Source: Helicobacter sp. TUL
Lineage (GTDB): Bacteria > Campylobacterota > Campylobacteria > Campylobacterales > Helicobacteraceae
DNA: 64,000 nucleotides
Assembly: GCF_002287135.1 (NCBI RefSeq)
Contig: NZ_NESU01000008.1
Coordinates: 1-64,000, forward strand
Direction of reading: 5' to 3'
This document shows, piece after piece, positions 37,554-45,759 of the stretch. The position numbers and the translations under genes were made by a program. A model generated the notes under the pieces. It saw only the letters and a program-made list of their open reading frames with translations. It was not told the DNA's origin and searched no databases. Within the stretch, counting starts at the first letter, position 1, and each line of letters starts with the position of its first letter.

Positions 37554-38561
37554 ATGTTGCGCGCAGAATGGGAAAAGCAAAAGTCCGTGCTTGTGGGATT
37601 CCCACATAAAAAAAGTGATTGGAAGCCTATGCTTAGGGAAGCTCAAGAATGTATGATTACATTTATCAAACGCATAGCGGAGTTTGAATCTGTGTGGGTG
37701 TGCATAGATCCACGCGACAAAGATGCGAAAAAATTCGTGCTTTCATCGTGCAAAAAAGAAGTCAAAAATGGGACCCTACAAATCCTTAATGTGCGAAGCA
37801 ATGATGTGTGGGCGCGAGATTTTGCCCCACTTACGATACGCCAAAACAATCAAAACATTTTGCTAAATTTTGGTTTTAATGGCTGGGGATTAAAGTTTGC
37901 TGCTAACTATGACAATGCCATAAATACCACACTTTCTGCAATGGGCGTTTTTGAGAATCTCCATACACAAGGACTTATCTTAGAGGGTGGGAGTATCGAT
38001 AGCAATGGTGCTGGTATCGCACTCACCACAACCACTTGCCTTTTAGAAAAAAATCGCAACCCACATCTAAACAAACAAGAATTAGAATCTATCCTTTTAC
38101 ACACACTTGGGCTAAAAAAGCTCTTGTGGGTAGAAAATGGCTTTTTACTTGGCGATGATACCGATAGTCATATCGATATGTTGGCGCGATTTATCGATAA
38201 GCACACGATTGCGTATATACGATGTGAGGACAAAAACGATGTGCATTATAAGGCATTGTGCGCAATGGAGAGGGAATTACAAAGCTTTAGAGATTTAGAG
38301 GATAAGCCATTTAAACTTATCGCATTACCATTTCCTAAACCCATATATCACAAAAAAGAACGCTTACCTGCGAGCTATGCAAACTTTTTGTTTGTCAATG
38401 GTGGGCTACTTGTGCCAATCTATGGAGACAAAAAAAATGACAAAAAAGCCCTACAGATTCTCCAAGACGCACTACCACATCATCGCGTAATAGGAGTCCC
38501 TGCAAAGACCCTCATCAAATGGCATGGCAGTTTGCATTGCACAACTATGCAGATATACTAA
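37554..38561 (+). CDS. aguA: Agmatine deiminase (peptidyl-arginine deiminase family)
   Basis: 335 aa from the ATG at 37554, with AAGGGGG upstream; a GTG two codons earlier overlaps that site. Family blocks: NDVWARDFAPLT near residue 85, LILEGGSIDSNGAGIALTTTTCLL near 145, DTDSHIDMLARFID near 205 and the C-terminal GSLHCTTMQ that holds the catalytic cysteine. It converts agmatine to N-carbamoylputrescine. It precedes the restriction-modification gene by 30 bp but is unlikely to be functionally linked. Confidence 0.92.
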   Translation: MLRAEWEKQKSVLVGFPHKKSDWKPMLREAQECMITFIKRIAEFESVWVCIDPRDKDAKKFVLSSCKKEVKNGTLQILNVRSNDVWARDFAPLTIRQNNQNILLNFGFNGWGLKFAANYDNAINTTLSAMGVFENLHTQGLILEGGSIDSNGAGIALTTTTCLLEKNRNPHLNKQELESILLHTLGLKKLLWVENGFLLGDDTDSHIDMLARFIDKHTIAYIRCEDKNDVHYKALCAMERELQSFRDLEDKPFKLIALPFPKPIYHKKERLPASYANFLFVNGGLLVPIYGDKKNDKKALQILQDALPHHRVIGVPAKTLIKWHGSLHCTTMQIY

Positions 38562-38591
38562 GCTACACATTACATACCACAAAGGAGGCGT

Positions 38592-41500
38592 ATGCGCTAC
38601 ATTTCTAAGCCATTGCAAGAGTTTTTACACACATATACATTACCAAACCCCACGACACAATCCCTAAACACATTTAAAGAACACTTAGAGCATTTTTTAG
38701 CCCAATGCCACAAACACACCGCGCAAGACACAAGCGAGAGTGAGGAATTTCAAAAGAACCTTATTGCAGATTTTTTAAAACAAGCATTTAGCTACCCAAA
38801 AATCAACACAAAACGCAAAATCGATCTTGCCATATACGAAGATGATGAAGTCAAGACATTTTTTGAAGTCAAATCCATAGCCAACAAAAGCGAATTCCCC
38901 AAAAGCACCCAATCCCTAGATTCCAAAGCCTTGTATGAAGCCCTGCTGTATTATATGAGAGAACAAAACGAGGGAAATAACAACCTCAAATATATCCTTT
39001 TATGCAATGTAGAATCTTTTTATCTCATCAGTGCCAAAGAGTTTGAGAAACTCTCCCAAAACAAAGAATTGCAACAAGCCTACAAAAATGTCGACAAAAA
39101 GCAAGGCAACGACACAAGCACAAAAAAATTTTATGAAAAAGCCCAAGAAATCCTAAGCACACTTGATATGGAGATGACTTTTACGCATTTTGGGATTAAA
39201 GACACCGAGCCTGTCTTGCTATATCAAGTCTTTAGCCCACATATGCTACTTGGCTACAAAACTCACATCGATAGCAATGTGCTAAACCAAAATTTCTATG
39301 AAGAGCTACTATATATCTTGGGATTAGAAGAAACAAAAGATGGCGCCAACAAACTCATCAAACTTAGCGACACGCCAAACACCCTAAGCTACGCGATAAG
39401 AGAAAATTTAGGGCTAGATTGTGTGCGAGATTTTGAGAGCATATTTGAGCTTATCATCACATGGAATAACCGCCTTTTATTCTTGCGTTTGTTAGAATCT
39501 ATGCTGCTAAGTTTCAAACATATCCCAAAGCCCTTTTTGGATTCAAGCGTGATAGAAAGCTTTGCCAAGCTAAACACACTCTTTTTTGAGATTCTCGCAC
39601 TTAGAGAAAATGTCCGCAAAAGCATACCAAAAGAGCTAGATTCTATCCCTTACCTGAACTCAAGCCTATTTGACAAAACCGAGCTTGAAAAGCAAGGCAA
39701 AGAAATCAAGCTTTTAGATTCAAAGCCATTAGCACTTTATAAAAAATCAATCCTCAAAGACACCAAAAAGCCCCTGCCACTTTTAGAATATCTCTTTGAC
39801 TTCCTAAACGCTTATGACTTCACCACCACCCCAAAAGACATACAAGACAATGTCAAGATAAACCACGACAAACTTATCAACGCCGCCGTATTGGGGCTAG
39901 TCTTTGAAAAGTTAAATGGCTACAAAGAAGGGAGCTTTTATACCCCAAGCTTTATCACAAACTATATGTGTAAGCAATCCCTGCAGCAAGTCGTGATACA
40001 GAAGTTTAACACCGCCAAAAATTGGGATTGCAAAGATCTACAATCCCTAAAACTAAGGCTAGATAAACTCACAGATTCCAAAGAGGGCTACAAAGAAGCA
40101 AATGAGATATTTGATTCCATAAAAGTATGCGATCCAGCGGTGGGAAGCGGACATTTCCTCGTTTCTATGCTAAACAATATGATAGAGCTAAAATTCCACC
40201 TAAAAATCCTTTGTGATGAAAACTTTGAACGCCTAAAAGACATACAGCTACGCCTAGAAAACGATGAGATTGTGCTACAAGATTCTACAGGCAACCCACA
40301 CATCTACCAAATCCCAAGCCACCAAAACATAGAATCCCACAAACTCCAAAAAGCCATATTCCACAACAAACGCACACTTATAGAATCTTGCCTTTTTGGC
40401 GTGGATATAAACCACAATTCTTGCGAAATCACAAAGCTAAGGCTTTGGATAGAGCTACTGAAATATAGCTACTATATCTTTGAAAATGGCAAAAACACAA
40501 ACACCCTCCAAACCCTCCCAAACATAGACATCAACATAAAATGCGGCAATAGCCTTATAAGCTATTTTGACATCACCCAAAGCCTTAGTCATTATCCCAA
40601 CATAAACACCAAGATAAAAGACTACAAACAAGCCGTGCAAAACTACAAAGAGGGCTTATACCAAGACAAACAAGCCCTAGATTCAAAGATAAAAGAACTC
40701 CACACAGCCTTTAAAAACTTTTGTTTCAAAGACAAATTCAAATCCCAAATCAAAGCCTTTGAAAAAGAGTGCGACAAATACAGCACTCAATATGGCAACT
40801 ACCTAGCCAAAGATGACAAAAATCTCTCAATTTATGTCAAGGCAGGATTTTTCCTAGAGTTTGATGAAGCAGTAGCACAAAAAGACTTCGCCACACTCCA
40901 AGAATCCTATAACGCACTCTTTAATCTCGAATCAAACAAGCCTTTTGAATGGCGGTTTGCATTCCCAGAAGTGCTAGATAACAATGGTAATTTTAAAGGC
41001 TTTGACCTAGTCATCGGTAACCCACCTTATATCCGCCAAGAAGAGATAAAGCACCTAAAGCCACATCTCCAAAAAGCCTTTAGTATCTACAAAGGCACGA
41101 GCGATATTTACACCTACTTTTTTGAGCAAGGCTACAAGATTCTAAAGTCAAAGGCACTCCTATCTTTTATCACGAGCAACAAATACACGCGTGCAGGCTA
41201 TGGCGAACCTTTGAGAGCATTTATCCTAGCAAACACACAGATTCTACATTACATTGACCTAAATGGCTTAAAAATCTTTGATTCTGCCACCGTGGATACA
41301 AGTATCATCACTTTTGCAAAGACACCGCCAAGCCTAGAATCTAGCTTTGACTACCTAGCACCTACACAGCCTAGCCTAGATACAGATGAGCTACACGCAC
41401 AGCCCATACACCAAAGTAGCCTAAGCAAAGATTCTTTTATATTCCAAGACCAAGCAAACCAAGCCCTAAAGGCAAAGATAGAAAGCCTTGGCACACCACT

Positions 41501-42290
41501 AAAAGAATGGGACATCTCTATATATCGTGGAATCTTGACAGGCTACAATGAAGCCTTTATTATAGATAGTGCAAAAAGAGAGGAGATTCTAAACAACTGC
41601 AAGGATAAAAGCGAGAAAACACGCACAAGCAAACTTATCAAAAAAATGCTACGCGGTAGAGACATCAAACGCTATGGCTATGAATGGGCGGGATTGTGGC
41701 TTATATGCACTTTTCCAAGCTTGAATCTAGACATAGAAAAATATCCAAGTCTAAAGGCATATTTAGAATCTTTCCGCCCAAGAATCGACCAAAGCGGAGA
41801 AAAAGGGTGCAGAAAGAAAACAAGCAATAAATGGTTTGAAACGCAAGACAATATCGCTTATCACGAGGAATTTGAAAAAGAAAAGGTTGTATGGGCAGAA
41901 ATGACAAATGCACCATCTTTTATATACGATAATAATAGTTTCTTTATTAATCAAACTTGTTATTTTTTGATTCACGAACACAATAAATATTTATTAGGAA
42001 TCTTAAATAGTAACCTGATTCATAATTATATGAAAAGCATATCATCAAATTTAGGCGATGGTGCTTTTAGATGGATTAAACAATATATAGAAAAACTTCC
42101 TATTCCCAAAATAGATTCTACAAACAAAGCCCTAAGCGATGAGATAATAAGCCTAGTAGAGCAAATCTTAGATTCCAAAGCCAAAGACCCCACAAAAGAC
42201 ACCAAAGAGCTAGAATCTCGCATAGATTCTCTAGTCTATAAACTCTACAACCTAACCAACGATGAAATAAAAATCATAGAGGGGAAATAA
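38592..42290 (+). CDS. Type IIG restriction-modification enzyme (fused nuclease-methylase-specificity)
   Basis: 1232 aa. The N-terminal nuclease has a D-x13-ExK site (Asp78, Glu92, Lys94 in a KRKIDLAIYEDD...FFEVK context). The gamma-type methyltransferase core has SAM motif I DPAVGSGHF (Asp514) and catalytic motif IV GNPPYI (Asn810). Helical connectors rich in Lys and Asp lie between. The last 350 residues are the target-recognition region, ending in an AT-rich segment and GAFRWIKQYIEKLPIPK, then a 60-residue coiled-coil tail. The single protein would methylate one or both strands and cut at a distance. The tail's coding sequence is repeated downstream. The target is unknown. Confidence 0.93.
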   Translation: MRYISKPLQEFLHTYTLPNPTTQSLNTFKEHLEHFLAQCHKHTAQDTSESEEFQKNLIADFLKQAFSYPKINTKRKIDLAIYEDDEVKTFFEVKSIANKSEFPKSTQSLDSKALYEALLYYMREQNEGNNNLKYILLCNVESFYLISAKEFEKLSQNKELQQAYKNVDKKQGNDTSTKKFYEKAQEILSTLDMEMTFTHFGIKDTEPVLLYQVFSPHMLLGYKTHIDSNVLNQNFYEELLYILGLEETKDGANKLIKLSDTPNTLSYAIRENLGLDCVRDFESIFELIITWNNRLLFLRLLESMLLSFKHIPKPFLDSSVIESFAKLNTLFFEILALRENVRKSIPKELDSIPYLNSSLFDKTELEKQGKEIKLLDSKPLALYKKSILKDTKKPLPLLEYLFDFLNAYDFTTTPKDIQDNVKINHDKLINAAVLGLVFEKLNGYKEGSFYTPSFITNYMCKQSLQQVVIQKFNTAKNWDCKDLQSLKLRLDKLTDSKEGYKEANEIFDSIKVCDPAVGSGHFLVSMLNNMIELKFHLKILCDENFERLKDIQLRLENDEIVLQDSTGNPHIYQIPSHQNIESHKLQKAIFHNKRTLIESCLFGVDINHNSCEITKLRLWIELLKYSYYIFENGKNTNTLQTLPNIDINIKCGNSLISYFDITQSLSHYPNINTKIKDYKQAVQNYKEGLYQDKQALDSKIKELHTAFKNFCFKDKFKSQIKAFEKECDKYSTQYGNYLAKDDKNLSIYVKAGFFLEFDEAVAQKDFATLQESYNALFNLESNKPFEWRFAFPEVLDNNGNFKGFDLVIGNPPYIRQEEIKHLKPHLQKAFSIYKGTSDIYTYFFEQGYKILKSKALLSFITSNKYTRAGYGEPLRAFILANTQILHYIDLNGLKIFDSATVDTSIITFAKTPPSLESSFDYLAPTQPSLDTDELHAQPIHQSSLSKDSFIFQDQANQALKAKIESLGTPLKEWDISIYRGILTGYNEAFIIDSAKREEILNNCKDKSEKTRTSKLIKKMLRGRDIKRYGYEWAGLWLICTFPSLNLDIEKYPSLKAYLESFRPRIDQSGEKGCRKKTSNKWFETQDNIAYHEEFEKEKVVWAEMTNAPSFIYDNNSFFINQTCYFLIHEHNKYLLGILNSNLIHNYMKSISSNLGDGAFRWIKQYIEKLPIPKIDSTNKALSDEIISLVEQILDSKAKDPTKDTKELESRIDSLVYKLYNLTNDEIKIIEGK
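42111..42290 (+). repeat. 180-bp direct repeat, copy 1 (3' end of the Type IIG gene)
   Basis: Codes for the last 59 residues of the Type IIG enzyme (from IDSTNKALSDE to IIEGK and stop). Copy 2 lies at 42814-42993, 703 bp downstream; by direct comparison they differ at 7 of 180 positions. The end of the repeat contains GAGGGGAAATA, which works as the ribosome binding site for the gene that follows. Confidence 0.97.
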
Positions 42291-42769
42291 TGGAATTTCA
42301 TTTTGTATTAATAAATGTTGGAATGTTGACAGGTGTAGGTGGTATCATTGTTTCTATAATAAGATCTATATTTCAGAGGTATTCTTTTATTAAATGCATA
42401 AAAAACAAACCAAATATTTTGTTGCTTGTCGCATTATGTAAGGCTGAAACAGAAAGGTATCGATTTATTAGAGTTGGTAAGGAAATAGTGCTAATAGGAC
42501 ACACTCAAAATAATAAATGGATAAAGCCCTATGAATGCATAATAGACCCCCATTCAAAAAGCCAATTTCTTAATGAGCAAGAAATTTATAACTACAAGAT
42601 AGATTTATTTTTGTTGTTGATGATTAAAATCTTAAAGACTATAAAATATAAAGAGATTTTAAAATTAATAAACAAGATTCCAGAATTTGATGAAAATAAT
42701 TCTAAAAAAGAACAATATTATAGGTTTGAATTTTTTAAGCACAAAAGTGAATTACCAAAAACTCCATAG
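42290..42769 (+). CDS. Accessory protein A: single-pass membrane protein of unknown function
   Basis: 159 aa. Start overlaps the Type IIG stop as TAATG, so translation is coupled. One N-terminal hydrophobic segment (residues about 5-27) is followed by a basic, Ile/Lys-rich cytoplasmic-type region with WIKPYEC and a second weakly hydrophobic part near 105-120. I recognise no family. Base composition is much more AT-rich than the flanking enzyme gene. It sits between the two 180-bp repeats, and its stop lies inside the first 24-bp boundary repeat. A role linked to restriction or phage defence is suggested only by position. Confidence 0.7.
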   Translation: MEFHFVLINVGMLTGVGGIIVSIIRSIFQRYSFIKCIKNKPNILLLVALCKAETERYRFIRVGKEIVLIGHTQNNKWIKPYECIIDPHSKSQFLNEQEIYNYKIDLFLLLMIKILKTIKYKEILKLINKIPEFDENNSKKEQYYRFEFFKHKSELPKTP

Positions 42770-42779
42770 TGCCAAACTA
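42756..42779 (+). repeat. 24-bp boundary repeat, copy 1
   Basis: Exactly matches 44344-44367 over 24 bases (begins CAAAAACTCC, ends GCCAAACTA). It covers the last codons and stop of accessory gene A, read in a different frame from copy 2, so the identity is of DNA and not of protein. Confidence 0.95.
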
Positions 42780-42792
42780 AAGGGATATAAAA

Positions 42793-42993
42793 ATGCAAGG
42801 AATTAGCTATATGATAGATTCTACAAACAAAGCCCTAAGCGATGAGATAATAAGCCTAGTAAAGCAAATCTTAGATTCCAAAGCCAAAGACCCCACCACA
42901 GACACCAAAGAGCTAGAATCTCACATAGATTCTCTAGTCTATAAACTCTACCACCTAACCAAAGATGAAATAAAAATCATAGAGGGAAAATAA
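42793..42993 (+). pseudogene. Duplicated C-terminal fragment of the Type IIG enzyme
   Basis: A 66-codon open frame that begins MQGISYM and then reproduces the last 59 residues of the Type IIG enzyme with a few changes (E to K, K to T, R to H, N to H, N to K). It has no nuclease, methylase or recognition part. It may be translated, since an ATG and a weak upstream site exist, but its more obvious role is to place a ribosome binding site before accessory gene B and to act as a homology arm. Confidence 0.85.
42814..42993 (+). repeat. 180-bp direct repeat, copy 2
   Basis: Second copy of the Type IIG 3' end, about 96% identical to 42111-42290 with no gap. Ends with GAGGGAAAATAAA immediately before the ATG of accessory gene B. 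Confidence 0.97.
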
Positions 42994-42994
42994 A

Positions 42995-44368
42995 ATGGCT
43001 ATCGATCAATGGAAGCTAAAATTTTATTTAGATTCACAAAAGGACTATACCTCAAAAAATTTTTGTATGTTTTTGAAATCTTTAGACTCTACTGAGATAT
43101 TTACAAATGAACGAGGCGTAGAAACTATTGCGGTTAATGAGGAAATATACCTTAACTTCTCTAGCGATTTACTTGATGATTTTACTAGTTTTGAATTATC
43201 CAATATTGTATTTCACAAACGAGTTACGATTTCTAATAAAAATAATATAAGAATTACTTTTTACAACTCTGAAGCAAGGGATAGTTTTCATCTTTCAGAA
43301 TGTAAAGGCGCGAATCTAGCCTTTAATGGAACAAATATCTTTAAGGCAAATTTTATGGTTTCTGGGAGTGAGTTTGAAAATGTTATCATAAATTCTTACT
43401 TACAAGTTGATAGTGAGATGTTTTTTATAGGTTGTGTTTTTAAAGACTTTAAGGTTACAAGATACCAAGCACCAAATATTGAACCTCAATTTACTTTAGA
43501 ATTTTGTCATTTTGAAAATAAAGTTAATTTTATGAATTTTGTATTTGGTGATAAAATGAGATTTAAGCAATGCACTTTTAAAGACAATGTGTATTTTAAC
43601 AACTCCATTTTTAAAGATTCTGCGGATTTTAGTCAATGTGAGTTTGAAAAAACAGCCAATTTTTATGGAGTGGAGTTTAAAAAAGTCCCTAATTTCTCAC
43701 AAACACAATTCAAGGGAAGCCTTAATGTAGTAAATACAAATCTTGATTTTGACTTTGAAAGCCTAAAAGAGAAAATCAAGCAAGAGCATAGACAACAAAA
43801 TACAAACAGCAAAAAATCCCTAGTGCATTTTGTAAACGATTTTAGGGATTCGTTTAGGGGTTTTAAAAACGCTTTGATAAAAGATAATAATTTACTAGAC
43901 GCTTCAGAATTCCATAGGTGCGAACTCTATTGCAAAGAACTAGAGCTAGATTCTAAAGAAAATAAAACTATAAAAGACAAAGTAGAAAAATGGCAATTAT
44001 GGTTTTATCACAAACTTTGCGACCATCACACAGATTTGGTGTTAAATCTCAAATGGCTTGTTTATACTATCGCCTTGTATGTTTTCCTTTTGGGAAAAAT
44101 ACCTTTTGTATATCCTGTAGCAATATTTATCTTTTGTGTTTATGGTTGTATGTGTAGTTTCAAAAATATATGGCTTGTTATCTCATCGGTAATAGTTTTT
44201 ATAACGATTTTGAATAAACCAAAAATAATTCTTGGCATTTCAAATTTATTTGAAAAAGATTTGAATCTATGGCAAAACTTTATAACAACTCTATATGTTA
44301 TAGCTATCGGTTTAGTGCTTTTCTCTCTCCAAAAAACCGCACGCAAAAACTCCATAGTGCCAAACTAG
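42995..44368 (+). CDS. Accessory protein B: pentapeptide-repeat protein with C-terminal membrane helices
   Basis: 457 aa. Residues about 85-245 show pentapeptide-like repeats with the A(N/D)F or xxF pattern every five residues (CTFKDNVYFNNSIFKDSADF, then CEFEKTANFYGVEF). A charged helical linker follows (about 250-345). From residue 350 on there are three to four membrane helices. Similar repeat-membrane proteins occur as accessory genes in Epsilonproteobacteria, with unknown function. It follows the second 180-bp repeat, 1 bp after its stop, and ends in the second 24-bp repeat. AT-rich relative to the enzyme gene, suggesting separate origin. Confidence 0.75.
   Translation: MAIDQWKLKFYLDSQKDYTSKNFCMFLKSLDSTEIFTNERGVETIAVNEEIYLNFSSDLLDDFTSFELSNIVFHKRVTISNKNNIRITFYNSEARDSFHLSECKGANLAFNGTNIFKANFMVSGSEFENVIINSYLQVDSEMFFIGCVFKDFKVTRYQAPNIEPQFTLEFCHFENKVNFMNFVFGDKMRFKQCTFKDNVYFNNSIFKDSADFSQCEFEKTANFYGVEFKKVPNFSQTQFKGSLNVVNTNLDFDFESLKEKIKQEHRQQNTNSKKSLVHFVNDFRDSFRGFKNALIKDNNLLDASEFHRCELYCKELELDSKENKTIKDKVEKWQLWFYHKLCDHHTDLVLNLKWLVYTIALYVFLLGKIPFVYPVAIFIFCVYGCMCSFKNIWLVISSVIVFITILNKPKIILGISNLFEKDLNLWQNFITTLYVIAIGLVLFSLQKTARKNSIVPN
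44344..44367 (+). repeat. 24-bp boundary repeat, copy 2
   Basis: Exact match to 42756-42779, here encoding the last residues (KNSIVPN) and stop of accessory gene B. Confidence 0.95.
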
Positions 44369-44379
44369 CCTTTGGCTAG
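44365..44379. terminator. Small perfect hairpin at the end of the accessory cassette
   Basis: CTAGCC-TTT-GGCTAG, a 6-bp stem with 3-base loop that starts in the stop codon of accessory gene B and abuts the 24-bp repeat. No T-run follows. It may be a weak terminator or a structural mark of the cassette end. Confidence 0.4.
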
Positions 44380-44474
44380 GCAAACAAGCAAAAGCCACGC
44401 TATCACAAAGTAGATTCTAACAAATGAGATTTGCACTCATCACCACCACCAACCCCCACAAACAACGCTAGATG

Positions 44475-44545
44475 TATCGCCACAGATTTTCTTAGCACAG
44501 ATTCTATCGCCACAGATTTTCTCAAGATTTTATCGCTACAGGCTT
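44475..44545 (+). repeat. Degenerate 26-30-bp tandem repeat
   Basis: TATCGCCACAGATTTTCT occurs at 44475-44492 and again at 44505-44522, with a decayed third unit beginning TATCGCTACAGGCTTT near 44531. Looks like a decayed minisatellite downstream of the cassette region. Confidence 0.7.
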
Positions 44546-44626
44546 TATCGCCAAAAAGCGCAATCCACAATTGACAATCTAGGCTTAGATCCAAAGATAG
44601 AATAATAATGAGATATAGGGAATATT

Positions 44627-44791
44627 GAGAAAGGGCACACCGCCCAACGGAGGAGGGGTCATTGGAATTGAGCGGTGCTTAGCTTTATAAACATTAGCGT
44701 TATGAGATTGGAGGGAATCTCGGGGAAACACTAATCATACACAAACTTACCTTATCCCCATATTTTTAAGTTTGCGAGGTGGATTCTACAC
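44627..44791. ncRNA. Possible structured small RNA of unknown identity
   Basis: A GC-rich island in AT-rich spacer with three perfect hairpins: GGGC-5-GCCC at 44633-44645, GAGATT-6-AATCTC at 44704-44721 and CAAACTTA-17-TAAGTTTG at 44742-44774. On the minus strand an extended -10 (GTGTAGAAT, 44783-44791) lies just upstream, and the first hairpin would be followed by TTTCTC, giving a transcript of about 150 bases with a C/U-rich stretch. It does not match tmRNA, RNase P or SRP RNA motifs I know. 6S RNA cannot be excluded. Strand and identity are inference. Confidence 0.35.
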
Positions 44792-44869
44792 AACATAGAG
44801 AAACAAATTTTAAATTTTAGTAATTTTTTTTGAAACTTTTTAATTAATCCATTATTAATACTTACTCTT

Positions 44870-44875
44870 TATAGT
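44870..44875 (+). promoter_or_regulatory. Putative -10 box of the truncated haemoglobin gene
   Basis: TATAGT about 28 bp before the start codon, with T-rich and ATTAAT-rich sequence upstream. I do not see the TTAAC-N4-GTTAA site used by NssR in Campylobacter. Confidence 0.4.
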
Positions 44876-44902
44876 TTCGCCAAAAAATTATAAGGAGTTT
44901 GT

Positions 44903-45283
44903 ATGTTGCACACGCAAATCACACACGAATCTATCGCAAAGCTTATGGATATTTTTTATACCAAGGTGCGTTATCACGAAAATTTAGGACCTATCTTTAA
45001 TGCCAAAATTACAGAATCTGATGAGCGTTGGGAAGCACACAAAGAGCATATCGGGCGATTTTGGCGACAAATGTTGTTGGGTGAGATGGTGTTTGATGGG
45101 CAGCCACTCAAAAAGCACCTTGAGTTGCCACCATTCCCACGAGAATTTTTTAATGATTGGTTGAAGTTGTTTGAAGATTCACTGCACAAAGTCTATGAAC
45201 CTGCGATTGCACAAGATATTTTAGCAAGAGCTATGGGTATCGCACAAAGATTCCAAATGATGATTTATGAAATGCCACACTAA
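44903..45283 (+). CDS. Group III truncated haemoglobin
   Basis: 126 aa. A 2-over-2 globin of the Ctb type: FYTKVRYHENLGPIF with the B10/CD region, ERWEAHKEHIGRFWRQMLLG, and the proximal histidine in PLKKHLELPPFPREFFNDWL, a group III signature. In C. jejuni the homologue modulates oxygen and nitric oxide handling under low oxygen. AAGGAG lies 7 bp before the ATG. Ends 3 bp before the convergent queF. Confidence 0.92.
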   Translation: MLHTQITHESIAKLMDIFYTKVRYHENLGPIFNAKITESDERWEAHKEHIGRFWRQMLLGEMVFDGQPLKKHLELPPFPREFFNDWLKLFEDSLHKVYEPAIAQDILARAMGIAQRFQMMIYEMPH

Positions 45284-45286
45284 CGC

Positions 45287-45757
45287 TTAGCGATTGTCTA
45301 TCTTTTCAGGATAGAGATCGTGGTTTAGTAGGCGGTGTTGCGCCATTTGCTCGTATTTAGTTCCGATTTTGCCATAATTGACATAAGGATCGATACTAAT
45401 CCCACCGCGTGGCGTAAATTTACCCCACACTTCGAGATACCTTGGATCCATAAGAGCGATAAGATCCTTGGCTATCACATTGATACAATCCTCGTGAAAC
45501 CCTCCGTGATTGCGAAACGAAAATAAATACAGCTTAAGAGATTTGGATTCTACCATTTTGAGTTGAGGGATATAGCTTATATAAATCGTTGCAAAGTCCG
45601 GTTGTCCTGTGATAGGGCATAGCGAGGTAAATTCTGGGCAGTTAAATTTCACGAAATACTCTACATCAGGGTGCTTGTTTTCAAAAGTTTCCAAAAGCGA
45701 TGGATCGTAATTGGTGGGATATGTGGTGTGTGCGCCCAAAGATTTGAGTGATTGCAT
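45287..45757 (-). CDS. queF: NADPH-dependent preQ0 reductase QueF
   Basis: 156 aa, type I short form. Catalytic block [19 protein letters not shown] (Cys near residue 47, Asp at +7) and [13 protein letters not shown] with the NADPH/substrate-binding Glu-His region. Reduces 7-cyano-7-deazaguanine to preQ1 for queuosine tRNA. Two bp after the upstream short-chain dehydrogenase stop, so probably co-transcribed. Confidence 0.95.
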   Translation of the reverse strand: MQSLKSLGAHTTYPTNYDPSLLETFENKHPDVEYFVKFNCPEFTSLCPITGQPDFATIYISYIPQLKMVESKSLKLYLFSFRNHGGFHEDCINVIAKDLIALMDPRYLEVWGKFTPRGGISIDPYVNYGKIGTKYEQMAQHRLLNHDLYPEKIDNR

Positions 45758-45759
45758 AT

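Larger units (their letters stand above)
44369..44902. other. Gene-free interval between the accessory genes and the haemoglobin gene
   Basis: 534 bp without a credible gene. Left part (to about 44600): degenerate, possible gene remnants with a short tandem repeat at 44475-44545. Middle (44627-44791): GC-rich and hairpin-rich, described separately. Right part: AT-rich promoter region of the haemoglobin gene, including a T8 run near 44826. A 63-codon open frame at 44403-44594 (minus) reads through the tandem repeat and is not convincing. Confidence 0.7.

Noticed and set aside
44403-44594. 63-codon minus-strand frame containing LRKSVAI twice
   Set aside because: The internal repetition only reflects the degenerate DNA tandem repeat. 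There is no start signal and no family resemblance.
44627-44791. tmRNA, RNase P RNA or SRP RNA
   Set aside because: None of the invariant motifs I know for these RNAs is present, so only an unnamed structured element is reported.
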